From positions 496,001 to 560,000 of the forward strand of contig NZ_BMRT01000003.1 in NCBI RefSeq assembly GCF_014648775.1: DNA of 64,000 nucleotides, written 5' to 3'. Shown piece by piece: positions 33,685 to 41,844 of this stretch. The position numbers and the translations under genes are program-made. The notes beneath the pieces were generated by a model. That model was not told the origin of the DNA, did not search any database, and worked only from the letters and a program-made list of their open reading frames with translations. Every line of letters begins with the position of its first letter. Within the stretch, counting starts at the first letter, position 1. Origin of the DNA: Streptomyces abikoensis (lineage in GTDB: Bacteria; Actinomycetota; Actinomycetes; Streptomycetales; Streptomycetaceae).

Positions 33685-34401
33685 ATGGACAGCAGCACCA
33701 CCGCCACCGAGCTCTGGGACCGCGTCGTCGGCACCCAGCCCCATCCTTCGCTCTGGCTGGTTCTCGCCACCGGCGTCATAGCCCTCGCCGCCGTCACCCC
33801 TTACCGCGTCTGGCGCGTCACCCGCAACGCGATCACCATCGCCCACGAGGGCGGCCACGCGCTCGTCGCCCTGCTCAGCGGGCGCCGCCTGGACGGCATC
33901 CGGCTGCACTCCGACACCTCCGGGCTGACCGTCTCCCGGGGCCGGCCGACCGGCCTGGGCATGGTCCTGACCGCCGCGGCCGGCTACCCCGCCGCCTCCC
34001 TGCTGGGCCTGGCCGGCGCCGCCCTGCTGTCGGCCGGGCACATCACCGCGCTGCTGTGGGGCGCGACGGCGCTGCTGGCCGCGATGCTGGTGATGATCCG
34101 CAACGCCTACGGGGCGCTGACCGTGGTGCTCGCGGGGGCGGCGTTCTTCCTGGTGTCCTGGCTGGCCGGGCCGCAGACCCAGGCGGCGTTCGCCTACGGG
34201 GTGGTGTGGTTCCTGCTGCTGGGCGGAGTGCGGCCGGCCTTCGAGCTCCAGCGCAAGCGGCGGCACGGCGGGGCCCCGGACTCGGACGCGGACCAGCTGG
34301 CACGGCTGACGAACGTGCCCCCGGTGGTGTGGCTGGGCCTCTTCCACGTCGTGGCCCTGTGCTCCCTGGCCGGCGGCGGCCGCTGGCTGCTCGGACGGTG
34401 A
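33685..34401 (+). CDS. M50-type membrane metalloprotease-like protein
   Basis: A 238-residue membrane protein with about five or six hydrophobic helices. ITIAHEGGHALVALLSG in the second helix supplies the HExxH zinc motif of the M50B-like family, and a late NVPPVVWLGLFHV helix follows. Substrate unknown; possibly intramembrane proteolysis. ATG 33685 follows AGGAGCGG. It diverges from the SRAP gene and ends 27 bases before aroA. Confidence 0.82.
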   Translation: MDSSTTATELWDRVVGTQPHPSLWLVLATGVIALAAVTPYRVWRVTRNAITIAHEGGHALVALLSGRRLDGIRLHSDTSGLTVSRGRPTGLGMVLTAAAGYPAASLLGLAGAALLSAGHITALLWGATALLAAMLVMIRNAYGALTVVLAGAAFFLVSWLAGPQTQAAFAYGVVWFLLLGGVRPAFELQRKRRHGGAPDSDADQLARLTNVPPVVWLGLFHVVALCSLAGGGRWLLGR

Positions 34402-34428
34402 CCGGCGGCGAACCACTAAGGTGAGGGC

Positions 34429-35799
34429 ATGACCGAGAGCCCCGCGCACACCGACCTCTGGCCCGCCCCCGTCGCGAACGGGGCCGTCGACGCGACCGTC
34501 ACCGTGCCCGGATCGAAGTCGGTCACCAACCGGGCCCTGGTGCTGGCCGCCCTCGCCGCCGAGCCCGGCTGGGTGCGCCGCCCGCTGCGCTCGCGCGACA
34601 CCGTCCTCATGGCCGACGCGCTGCGCGCCATGGGCGTCGGCATCGAGGAAACCGTGTCGTCCAGCTCCTCCGTCGCGGGGGGCCCGGACCACACCGGCGA
34701 GGCCTGGCGGGTGATCCCCGCCCGGCTGCACGGCCCGGCCGAGGTCCTGGTGGGCAACGCCGGCACGGTCATGCGCTTCCTGCCGCCCGTGGCGGCCCTC
34801 GCCGACGGCCCGGTCCGCTTCGACGGCGACCCCCGCAGCTACGAGCGCCCCCTGCACGGCGTGATCGACGCGCTGCGCGCGCTGGGCGCCCGCATCGACG
34901 ACAACGACCGCGGCGCCCTGCCGCTGACCGTGCACGGCGCCGGCGCCCTGGACGGCGGCCCGGTGGAGATCGACGCCTCCTCGTCCTCCCAGTTCGTCAG
35001 CGCGCTGCTGCTGTCGGGCCCGCGCTTCAACCAGGGCGTCGAGGTCCGCCACGTGGGCGCGGCCCTGCCGTCGCTGCCGCACATCCGGATGACCGTGGAC
35101 ATGCTGCGCGCGGCCGGCGCCCAGGTCGACACCCCGGAGTCCGGCGGCGAGCCGAACGTCTGGCGGGTCTCCCCCAGCGCCCTCCTCGGCCGCGACCTGG
35201 TCGTCGAGCCGGACCTGTCCAACGCCGCGCCGTTCCTGGCCGCCGCCCTGATCACCGGTGGCCGGGTCACCATCCCGGACTGGCCCGAGCGCACCACCCA
35301 GCCCGGCGACTCCCTCCGGGAGATCTTCACCGCCATGGGCGGCCGCTGCGAGCTCACCGACGCCGGCCTGACCTTCACCGGCACCGGCCGGATCACCGGC
35401 ATCGACGTCGACCTCCACGACGTCGGCGAGCTCTCGCCGGTGATCGCGGCGGTCGCCGCGCTGGCCGACTCCGAGTCCGTCCTGCGGGGCATCGCCCACC
35501 TCCGGCTGCACGAGACCGACCGTCTCGCCGCCCTGGCCAAGGAGATCAACGAGCTCGGCGGCGACGTCATCGAGACCGAGGACGGCCTGCGCATCCGCCC
35601 GCGCCCGCTGCACGGCGGTGTCTTCCACACCTACGAGGACCACCGGCTGGCCACCGCCGCCGCCGTCATCGGCCTCGCCGTCGAGGGCGTCCAGGTGGAG
35701 AACGTGGCCACCACCGCCAAGACCCTGCCCGACTTCCCGGAGCTGTGGACCGGGATGCTCGGCTCCGTCGCGGGGGCGACGACGGCGCCGAGAAGCTGA
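34429..35799 (+). CDS. aroA: 5-enolpyruvylshikimate-3-phosphate synthase
   Basis: Sixth step of the shikimate pathway. The 456-residue protein shows the substrate-binding start [55 protein letters not shown] and HETDRLAAL. The R-R after GWV and the NAGTxxR loop are typical for the bacterial enzyme. ATG 34429 follows GGTGAGG. Close spacing to rsgA suggests co-transcription. Confidence 0.96.
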   Translation: MTESPAHTDLWPAPVANGAVDATVTVPGSKSVTNRALVLAALAAEPGWVRRPLRSRDTVLMADALRAMGVGIEETVSSSSSVAGGPDHTGEAWRVIPARLHGPAEVLVGNAGTVMRFLPPVAALADGPVRFDGDPRSYERPLHGVIDALRALGARIDDNDRGALPLTVHGAGALDGGPVEIDASSSSQFVSALLLSGPRFNQGVEVRHVGAALPSLPHIRMTVDMLRAAGAQVDTPESGGEPNVWRVSPSALLGRDLVVEPDLSNAAPFLAAALITGGRVTIPDWPERTTQPGDSLREIFTAMGGRCELTDAGLTFTGTGRITGIDVDLHDVGELSPVIAAVAALADSESVLRGIAHLRLHETDRLAALAKEINELGGDVIETEDGLRIRPRPLHGGVFHTYEDHRLATAAAVIGLAVEGVQVENVATTAKTLPDFPELWTGMLGSVAGATTAPRS

Positions 35800-35816
35800 G
35801 AGACCCTGGAAGCACC

Positions 35817-36824
35817 ATGCGCCGCTACGGGAAGCACACCGACGAGGACGACGTCCGCGTCCGCCCCAACCGCAAGGGCAACCGCCCTCGCACCAGCATC
35901 CGGCCCAAGCACGAGGACGCCGCCGAGGGCCTCGTCCTCACGGTCGACCGCGGTCGGCTGACCGTCCTCGTCGAGGACCGGACCATCGTCGCGATGAAGG
36001 CCCGCGAGCTGGGCCGCAAGAGCGCCGTCGTCGGCGACCGCGTCGCGGTCGTCGGCGACCTCAGCGGCGCCAAGGACACCCTCGCCCGGATCGTCCGCGT
36101 CGAGGAGCGCAGCTCCGTGCTGCGCCGGACGGCCGACGACGACGACCCCTACGAGCGGGTGGTCGTCGCCAACGCCGACCAGCTGGCGATCGTCACCGCC
36201 CTGGCCAACCCCGAGCCGCGCCCGCGGCTGATCGACCGCTGCCTGGTCGCGGCGTACGACGCCGGGCTGGAGCCGCTGCTGGTGCTCACCAAGTCGGACC
36301 TGGCGTCCGCCGAGACCCTGATGGAGTCCTACGGCTCGCTGGGCATGCCCTATGTGGTGACCAACCGCGAGGAGCTGGCGAACGGGGACGCCGCCGACCG
36401 GGTCCGCGAGCGGCTCACGGGGCGCGTCACCGCGTTCGTCGGGCACTCCGGCGTCGGCAAGACGACGCTGGTCAACGCACTCGTACCGGACCGGCAGCGG
36501 GCCACCGGCCACGTCAACCGGGTCACCGGCCGGGGCCGGCACACCACCACCTCGGCGCTGGCCCTGCCGCTGCCCGACGGCTCCGGCTGGGTGATCGACA
36601 CCCCGGGCGTACGGTCCTTCGGGCTGAACCACGTGGACCCGGCGCGGGTCATCCACGCCTTCCCGGACCTGGAGCCCGGCACCGAGGGCTGCCCCCGCGC
36701 GTGCAGCCACGACGAACAGGACTGCGCGCTGGACCAGTGGGTGGCCGACGGCCACGCCGACCCCCAGCGCCTGTACTCCCTGCGGCGGCTGCTGGCGACC
36801 CGGGAGCGCCGCGAGGGCGACTGA
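35817..36824 (+). CDS. rsgA: Ribosome small-subunit GTPase RsgA
   Basis: Circularly permuted GTPase that checks 30S assembly. Order of motifs: G4-like LTKSDL, then P-loop GHSGVGKTTLVNAL, G3 DTPGVRSFGL, then the zinc-binding tail C-P-R-A-C-x-H...C. An OB-fold precedes the GTPase part. The 335-residue form from ATG 35817 matches actinobacterial homologues; it begins 17 bases after aroA. Confidence 0.94.
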   Translation: MRRYGKHTDEDDVRVRPNRKGNRPRTSIRPKHEDAAEGLVLTVDRGRLTVLVEDRTIVAMKARELGRKSAVVGDRVAVVGDLSGAKDTLARIVRVEERSSVLRRTADDDDPYERVVVANADQLAIVTALANPEPRPRLIDRCLVAAYDAGLEPLLVLTKSDLASAETLMESYGSLGMPYVVTNREELANGDAADRVRERLTGRVTAFVGHSGVGKTTLVNALVPDRQRATGHVNRVTGRGRHTTTSALALPLPDGSGWVIDTPGVRSFGLNHVDPARVIHAFPDLEPGTEGCPRACSHDEQDCALDQWVADGHADPQRLYSLRRLLATRERREGD

Positions 36825-36947
36825 CCCGCCGTCCGCCGACCGCGTCCGCGATCGCCCACGTTTGCGAGTGACCTCCAGCGGCAAGGGCATGCAAGGACAT
36901 CCACAGCACCGGTGCGCACGGGGCGGTCCGCGGAACGGGAGGCAATC

Positions 36948-37271
36948 ATGGCGTGGCTGCTGGTCGTCGTCGCCGGAATCCTGGAAACCGGCTTCGCCGT
37001 GTGTCTCAAGCTCTCGCACGGGTTCACCCGGCTGTGGCCCACGATCGCGTTCGCGTCCTTCGCCCTCGGCAGCTTCGGCCTGTTGACGCTCTCGTTGAAG
37101 AAGCTGGACGTGGGCCCGGCGTACGCGGTGTGGACGGGCATCGGCGCGGCCGGGACGGCGATCTACGGCATGGTCTTCCTGGACGACCTGGTCTCCACCC
37201 TCAAGATCGTCTCCATCTCCCTGGTGATCGTCGGGGTGATCGGGCTCCAGCTGTCCGGCTCGTCCCATTGA
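36948..37271 (+). CDS. sugE: SMR-family exporter, SugE/Gdx type
   Basis: A 107-residue small multidrug-resistance-type protein with four membrane helices. The first helix WLLVVVAGILETGFAVCLKLSHGF carries the essential Glu of the SugE/Gdx subgroup, which exports guanidinium and some quaternary ammonium compounds. It is convergent with a TetR-type regulator. No guanidine riboswitch was recognised in the 120 bases upstream. ATG 36948 follows GGGAGG. Confidence 0.85.
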   Translation: MAWLLVVVAGILETGFAVCLKLSHGFTRLWPTIAFASFALGSFGLLTLSLKKLDVGPAYAVWTGIGAAGTAIYGMVFLDDLVSTLKIVSISLVIVGVIGLQLSGSSH

Positions 37272-37298
37272 GCCCGTCCCATTGAGCCCGTCCCGCGC

Positions 37299-37919
37299 TC
37301 ACCCTCGGGTCAGCAGCGCCCGGACCAGCCCGGCGACCTCCGCCGCGACCTCCTCGTCCGAGGGGGCGCCGGGGGCGACGACGTACGAGAGGGTCAGCCG
37401 GACCGCCGCCTCGCAGGCGCGCAGGACGGCGTCGGGGGGCAGGCCGGGCGCGTCGGCGCCCACGGCACCGGCCACGCTGTCGCGGATCCGTCCGACCAGG
37501 GCGCCCGGTGAGAGCGTGCCCCTGGGCGGGCGCGCCTCGCGCCCGGCGCGGGGCGCCGGTACGGAGGGCGCGGCGGCGGGCGGCAGCCGGTCGCCCCGGC
37601 AGCCGGTGAGCGCGGCGCGGACGAAGGGGTTCGCCCGTGCCGTCCGGAGCGTCCACAGGGCCGCGGCGGCGCAGCGGTCCCCGGCGTCGGCGGTGTCCGG
37701 CACGGCGGCGAGGGCGTGCTCCACCCCGGCGAGGAACGTCTCGGCCTCCCGGCGCACCAGGGCGCGCGCGAGGCCGTCCTTGCTGCCGAATTCGTTGTAG
37801 AGGGTCTGCCGGGAGACCCCGGCGGCGGCCGCGACGTCGACCATCCGGACCCCGTGCCAGGGCCGGGTGACGAGCGCCGTGAAGGCCGCGTCCAGCAAGA
37901 GCTCTCGTGCCGCGGGCAT
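37299..37919 (-). CDS. TetR-family transcriptional regulator
   Basis: A 206-residue repressor-type protein. The N-terminal helix-turn-helix reads LLLDAAFTALVTRPWHGVRMVDVAAAAGVSRQTLYNEFGSKDGLARA; the C-terminal ligand half is variable and Ala-rich. It converges on sugE, with 27 bases between, and may control it or itself. ATG 37919 follows GGAGGCGA. Confidence 0.88.
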   Translation of the reverse strand: MPAARELLLDAAFTALVTRPWHGVRMVDVAAAAGVSRQTLYNEFGSKDGLARALVRREAETFLAGVEHALAAVPDTADAGDRCAAAALWTLRTARANPFVRAALTGCRGDRLPPAAAPSVPAPRAGREARPPRGTLSPGALVGRIRDSVAGAVGADAPGLPPDAVLRACEAAVRLTLSYVVAPGAPSDEEVAAEVAGLVRALLTRG

Positions 37920-38056
37920 CGTCGCCTCCCCGGCCGTACGGCCGCACGACTGTGGATGGCCAGGGCACAGAATTGACGCGCCGCCAGACGGTGTCAAGAG
38001 CCTTCACAAGTCGTGCCGCGCACGCCCCGGCCGTGGCCACGGGTAGTGTGCGTGGC

Positions 38057-38863
38057 ATGTCCGATTACCACGATGATCTGCGTCTGGCCCATGTCCTGGC
38101 GGACGCCGCCGACGCGGCCACCATGGACCGGTTCAAGGCCCTCGACCTCAAGGTCGAGACCAAACCGGACATGACCCCGGTGAGCGAGGCGGACAAGGCC
38201 GCCGAGGAGCTGATCCGGGGCCAGCTCCATCGCGCCCGGCCGCGTGACGCGGTGATGGGCGAGGAGTTCGGCAGCGAGGGCACGGGCCCGCGCCGCTGGG
38301 TGATCGACCCGATCGACGGCACCAAGAACTATGTGCGCGGAGTGCCGGTCTGGGCGACGCTGATCTCCCTGATGGTGCAGACGGAGTATCAGGGCGAGAT
38401 CGGTTACGAGCCGGTCGTGGGGCTGGTGTCGGCTCCGGCCCTGGGCCGCCGCTGGTGGGCGGCGAAGGGTTCCGGCGCCTACACCGGGCGCAGCCTGACC
38501 TCGGCCCAGCGGCTCCAGGTCTCCCGGGTGGGCCGGATGGAGGACGCCTCGTTCGCCTACTCCTCGCTGAGCGGCTGGGAGGAGCGCGGGATGCTGCCGG
38601 GCTTCCTGGAGCTGACGCGCGCCTGCTGGCGGACGCGGGGCTACGGCGACTTCTGGCCCTACATGATGGTCGCCGAGGGTTCGGTGGACATCTGTGCCGA
38701 GCCGGAGCTGTCGCTGTGGGACATGGCGGCGAACGTCGTCATCGTCGAGGAGGCGGGCGGCCGCTTCACGGGCCTGGACGGGCGTCCGGGGCCGCACAGC
38801 GGCAACGCGGCGGCGTCGAACGGGCTGCTCCACGACGAGATGCTGAATTACCTGCGGCGGTAA
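38057..38863 (+). CDS. hisN: Histidinol-phosphatase, inositol-monophosphatase family
   Basis: Removes phosphate from histidinol phosphate in actinobacterial histidine synthesis. The 268-residue protein has the metal/phosphate motifs of the IMPase superfamily: GEEFGSEG, WVIDPIDGTKNYVRG and LWDMAANVVIVEEAGG. The NYVRGVPVWATLI variant after DGT is typical for HisN rather than inositol phosphatases. A TAGTGT box sits just upstream of ATG 38057, giving a very short leader. Confidence 0.9.
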   Translation: MSDYHDDLRLAHVLADAADAATMDRFKALDLKVETKPDMTPVSEADKAAEELIRGQLHRARPRDAVMGEEFGSEGTGPRRWVIDPIDGTKNYVRGVPVWATLISLMVQTEYQGEIGYEPVVGLVSAPALGRRWWAAKGSGAYTGRSLTSAQRLQVSRVGRMEDASFAYSSLSGWEERGMLPGFLELTRACWRTRGYGDFWPYMMVAEGSVDICAEPELSLWDMAANVVIVEEAGGRFTGLDGRPGPHSGNAAASNGLLHDEMLNYLRR

Positions 38864-39064
38864 GCGCTCCGGACCGTCTTAAACCCACAAGGCAGTCGTA
38901 AAAATCTGGCAAAAATCATCCCCGTCCGGGCCTTGTTAGCACTCTTGACGGTGTGTGACGATGACAGCCTCCCCGGTTTGTGAACTTGTGAAGTCCGGTG
39001 TTTCCTGCTGGAGTTCACGGTTCCGGGAACGCGTTCGCAGCCCACCAAGGAGGTGGCCACGGCC

Positions 39065-39469
39065 ATGCTCGTCCGCGACGCCATGAGCACGATGGTCCTC
39101 ACCATCGGCCCCGCGCACACCCTTCGCGAGGCCGCCCGTCTGATGTCCGCCCGCCGGGTGGGCGCGGCGGTCGTCCTCGACCCCGACACCTATGGCCTCG
39201 GGATCCTCACCGAGCGCGACATACTCGACGCGGTCGGGGCGGGCCAGGACCCCGACCGCGAGACCGCCCACGGCCACACCACCACCGACGTCGTCTTCGC
39301 GACCCCCGAGTGGACGCTGGAGGAGGCCGCGGCCGCGATGGCGCGCGGCGAGTTCCGGCACCTGATCGTCCTCGACCGCAGCGAGGCGGTGGGCGTGGTC
39401 TCGGTGCGCGACATCATCCGCTGCTGGCTGCCCGCGCGCCGGCGCGCTCAGGCGGCGGTCTCCGCCTGA
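39065..39469 (+). CDS. Two-CBS-domain protein
   Basis: A 134-residue stand-alone pair of CBS domains, which usually bind adenine nucleotides. First CBS: MLVRDAMSTMVLTIGPAHTLREAARLMSARRVGAAVVLD; second: TTTDVVFATPEWTLEEAAAAMARGEFRHLIVLD. ATG 39065 is chosen because AAGGAGGT at 39047-39054 fits it; the upstream GTG at 39053 overlaps that site and cannot use it. Partner unknown. Confidence 0.88.
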   Translation: MLVRDAMSTMVLTIGPAHTLREAARLMSARRVGAAVVLDPDTYGLGILTERDILDAVGAGQDPDRETAHGHTTTDVVFATPEWTLEEAAAAMARGEFRHLIVLDRSEAVGVVSVRDIIRCWLPARRRAQAAVSA

Positions 39470-39521
39470 GCGGAGGCGGAGGACGCCGCGAGCGGGCCGA
39501 ACGGGCCGGGGGGCGGACAGG

Positions 39522-39564
39522 CCGAAGAGGCCGGAGCCCCTTGGCGTCCGGCCTCTTCGGTTTG
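39522..39564. terminator. Terminator between CBS gene and catalase gene
   Basis: A 14-bp stem (39522-39535 with 39547-39560), 11-base loop and TTTGT tail lie between convergent genes. Confidence 0.8.
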
Positions 39565-39585
39565 TACGGCAAGCGTCCAGGGTCG

Positions 39586-41061
39586 TCAGCCGCGCAGGGC
39601 CTGGACGGCGGCCTCCAACCGCTTGCCGTAGTCGGGGTCCGCCTGGCGGAAGTTGTTGATCGCGCGCTCGGCGATGTCGTCGCGCGACACCTTGGCGATG
39701 AAGCCGGCGAGGTTGGCGATCAGGCGCTCCTTCTCGGCCTCGGACATCAGGCGGTAGAGGTTGCCCGCCTGGACGAAGTCGTTGTCCTGGGCGTGCGAGG
39801 GAGCGGCGTGGTTCCCGGTGTCCCCCGCGACGGTCACCGGCTGCCACAGCGGCCGGTCCGTCTGGAAGGGGCCGCCGAAGCTGTTCGGCTCGTAGTTCTT
39901 CGCGCCCTTGTGGCGGCCGTCGTAGAGGAAGCCGTCACGGGAGTGGGTGCGCGCCTCGGTGGCGTGCGGGCGGTTCACCGGCAGGTGGTCGGCGTTGATG
40001 CCGACGCGGTAGCGGTGGGCGTCGCCGTAGGCGAAGAGCCGGCCCTGGAGCATCTTGTCGGGGGACGGGCCGATGCCCGGCACGAAGTGCGCCGGCGAGA
40101 AGATCGACTGCTCGACCTCGGCGAAGATGTTCTCGGGGTTGCGGTTGAGCTCCAGCTTGCCGATCTCGATCGGCGGGTAGTCCTCGTGCGGCCAGACCTT
40201 GGTCAGATCGAACGGGTTGAAGCGGTAGTTCGCCGCCTCGTCCGCCGGCATGATCTGCACCTGGACGGTCCAGCTCGGGAAGTCGCCGCGCTCGATGGAC
40301 TCGCGCAGATCGCGCTGGTGGCTGTCGGGGTCCTCGCCCGCGAGCCGGTTGGCCTCGTCCTGGGTGAGGTTCTTGATGCCCTGGTCGGTCTTGAAGTGGT
40401 ACTTGACCCAGAAGACCTCGCCGGCCTCGTTGTTCCACTGGTAGGTGTGCGAGCCGTAGCCGTTCATGTGGCGGTACGAGGCGGGGATGCCGCGGTCGCC
40501 GAAGAGCCAGGTCACCTGGTGGGTGGACTCGGGCGACAGACCCCAGAAGTCCCAGACGTTGTCCGCCTCCTGCGAGCCGGTGTACGGGTCGCGCTTCTGG
40601 GTGTGGATGAAGTCGGGGAACTTGATGGCGTCCTTGATGAAGAACACCGGGGTGTTGTTGCCGACGAGGTCGTAGTTGCCCTCTTCGGTGTAGAACTTCA
40701 GCGCGAAGCCCCGGGGGTCGCGGACCGCGTCCGCCGCGCCGAGGTTGCCGGCGACCGTCGAGAACCGCAGGAAGGTCTCGGTCTGCTTGCCCACCTCGGA
40801 GAGGAACTTCGCCCGGGTCCAGCGCGTGACGTCGGCGGTGACGGTGAAGGTGCCGTAGGCACCGGCGCCACGGGCGTGCACGACGCGCTCCGGGATCCGC
40901 TCGCGGTTGAAGTGCGCGAGCTTCTCCAGCAGCAGCTGGTCCTGGATCAGCATGGGGCCGCCGGCACCCGCGCTCTCGCTGTTCTGGTTGTCCGCGACCG
41001 GAGCACCGGACTCCGTGGTCAGCGGGCCCGTCGCCGTTGCCGCCTCGCCGTTCGTCGACAC
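39586..41061 (-). CDS. katA: Monofunctional haem catalase
   Basis: Splits hydrogen peroxide. The 491-residue clade-3-type catalase has the active-site region [17 protein letters not shown] (catalytic His), [43 protein letters not shown] (Asn) and the haem-ligand segment [14 protein letters not shown] (proximal Tyr). GTG 41061 follows GGAGG. It is divergent from a Fur-type regulator, the catR arrangement known for Streptomyces monofunctional catalases. Confidence 0.95.
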   Translation of the reverse strand: MSTNGEAATATGPLTTESGAPVADNQNSESAGAGGPMLIQDQLLLEKLAHFNRERIPERVVHARGAGAYGTFTVTADVTRWTRAKFLSEVGKQTETFLRFSTVAGNLGAADAVRDPRGFALKFYTEEGNYDLVGNNTPVFFIKDAIKFPDFIHTQKRDPYTGSQEADNVWDFWGLSPESTHQVTWLFGDRGIPASYRHMNGYGSHTYQWNNEAGEVFWVKYHFKTDQGIKNLTQDEANRLAGEDPDSHQRDLRESIERGDFPSWTVQVQIMPADEAANYRFNPFDLTKVWPHEDYPPIEIGKLELNRNPENIFAEVEQSIFSPAHFVPGIGPSPDKMLQGRLFAYGDAHRYRVGINADHLPVNRPHATEARTHSRDGFLYDGRHKGAKNYEPNSFGGPFQTDRPLWQPVTVAGDTGNHAAPSHAQDNDFVQAGNLYRLMSEAEKERLIANLAGFIAKVSRDDIAERAINNFRQADPDYGKRLEAAVQALRG

Positions 41062-41120
41062 TTACGCCTCCGTCGTCAGAATCGTCTGTCCCTTGGCCTG
41101 AGCCGAGATCGATCCTACAT

Positions 41121-41139
41121 TGGACTTTGTCTAAGTCAA
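41121..41139. promoter_or_regulatory. Candidate CatR operator near the catalase promoter
   Basis: GACTT (41123-41127) and AAGTC (41133-41137) form an inverted repeat with a five-base spacer, extended by TTG and CAAG at the flanks. It lies 62 bases upstream of the catalase start, a good place for peroxide-responsive repression. Confidence 0.5.
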
Positions 41140-41197
41140 GATGCGAACAACACAAATATGGGATCCAGTGGTGGACAAGGCTCGCTGCTACGCTGGT

Positions 41198-41214
41198 CCT
41201 ATCTGACTGATAGG
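41198..41214. promoter_or_regulatory. Candidate CatR autoregulatory operator
   Basis: CCTATC (41198-41203) and GATAGG (41209-41214) form a perfect inverted repeat with a five-base spacer. The right arm overlaps the ribosome-binding AGGTGA before catR, so binding or RNA folding here would limit catR expression. Confidence 0.5.
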
Positions 41215-41222
41215 TGAATGGC

Positions 41223-41639
41223 ATGAGTGACCTGCTGGAACGACTCCGGGGCCGCGGCTGGCGGCTGACCGCGCAGCGACGGGTCGTCGCCGAAGTGCTC
41301 GACGGGGACCACGTGCACTACACCGCCGACGAGGTGCACGCCAAGGCCGCCGATCTGCTGCCGGAGATCTCGCGCGCCACGGTGTACAACACGCTCGGCG
41401 AGCTGGTCTCCCTGGGCGAGGTCCTCGAGGTGAGCACGGACGGCCGCGCCAAGCGCTACGACCCCAACGCGCACCACGCCCACCAGCACCTGGTGTGCTC
41501 CCGGTGCGGCACGATCCGCGACGTCCACCCCGCCGGCGACCTGCTGGCCGACCTCCCGACCGAGGAGCGCTTCGGCTTCCAGGTCTCCGCCGTCGAGGTG
41601 ACCTACCGCGGCGTCTGCCCGAACTGCGCCACGGCATGA
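41223..41639 (+). CDS. catR: Fur-family peroxide regulator, CatR/PerR-like
   Basis: Predicted repressor of the divergent catalase gene and of itself, inactivated by peroxide. The 138-residue protein has the winged-helix DNA-binding part (GWRLTAQRRVVAEVL, ISRATVYNTLGEL), the His-rich metal site HHAHQHLVC and two structural-zinc CxxC pairs (CSRC, CPNC). ATG 41223 is preferred: AGGTGA lies five bases upstream, whereas the GTG at 41214 lacks a site. Confidence 0.9.
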   Translation: MSDLLERLRGRGWRLTAQRRVVAEVLDGDHVHYTADEVHAKAADLLPEISRATVYNTLGELVSLGEVLEVSTDGRAKRYDPNAHHAHQHLVCSRCGTIRDVHPAGDLLADLPTEERFGFQVSAVEVTYRGVCPNCATA

Positions 41640-41673
41640 CGAAAGGCCCGGATCCAAGGATCCGGGCCTTTCG
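41640..41673. terminator. Terminator between catR and initiator tRNA gene
   Basis: A perfect 16-bp stem (41640-41655 with 41658-41673) around AA lies between the convergent catR and tRNA genes. Confidence 0.88.
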
Positions 41674-41680
41674 TATTCAG

Positions 41681-41754
41681 TAGCGGGGACAGGATTTGAA
41701 CCTGCGACCTCTGGGTTATGAGCCCAGCGAGCTACCGAGCTGCTCCACCCCGCG
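41681..41754 (-). tRNA. Initiator tRNA-fMet (CAT), copy 1
   Basis: A 74-base tRNA on the minus strand with a CAT anticodon. Initiator marks are the unpaired first base of the acceptor stem (C1 opposite T72) and three consecutive G:C pairs at the bottom of the anticodon stem (GGG/CCC). The T-loop reads GGTTCAAATCC. CCA is not encoded. An identical copy lies at 44067-44140. Confidence 0.96.
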
Positions 41755-41844
41755 TCGGTGCACTTACTCTAACCCGTTCGTGACCGCCGATGCAAACGCC
41801 CTTACGAGGCCGCTTACCTCGCGGTGCGGCCACCGGGCCCCCGC

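Noticed and set aside
36825..36947. Guanidine riboswitch before the sugE-type gene
   Set aside because: No ykkC, mini-ykkC or ykkC-III core could be recognised in the 123 bases.
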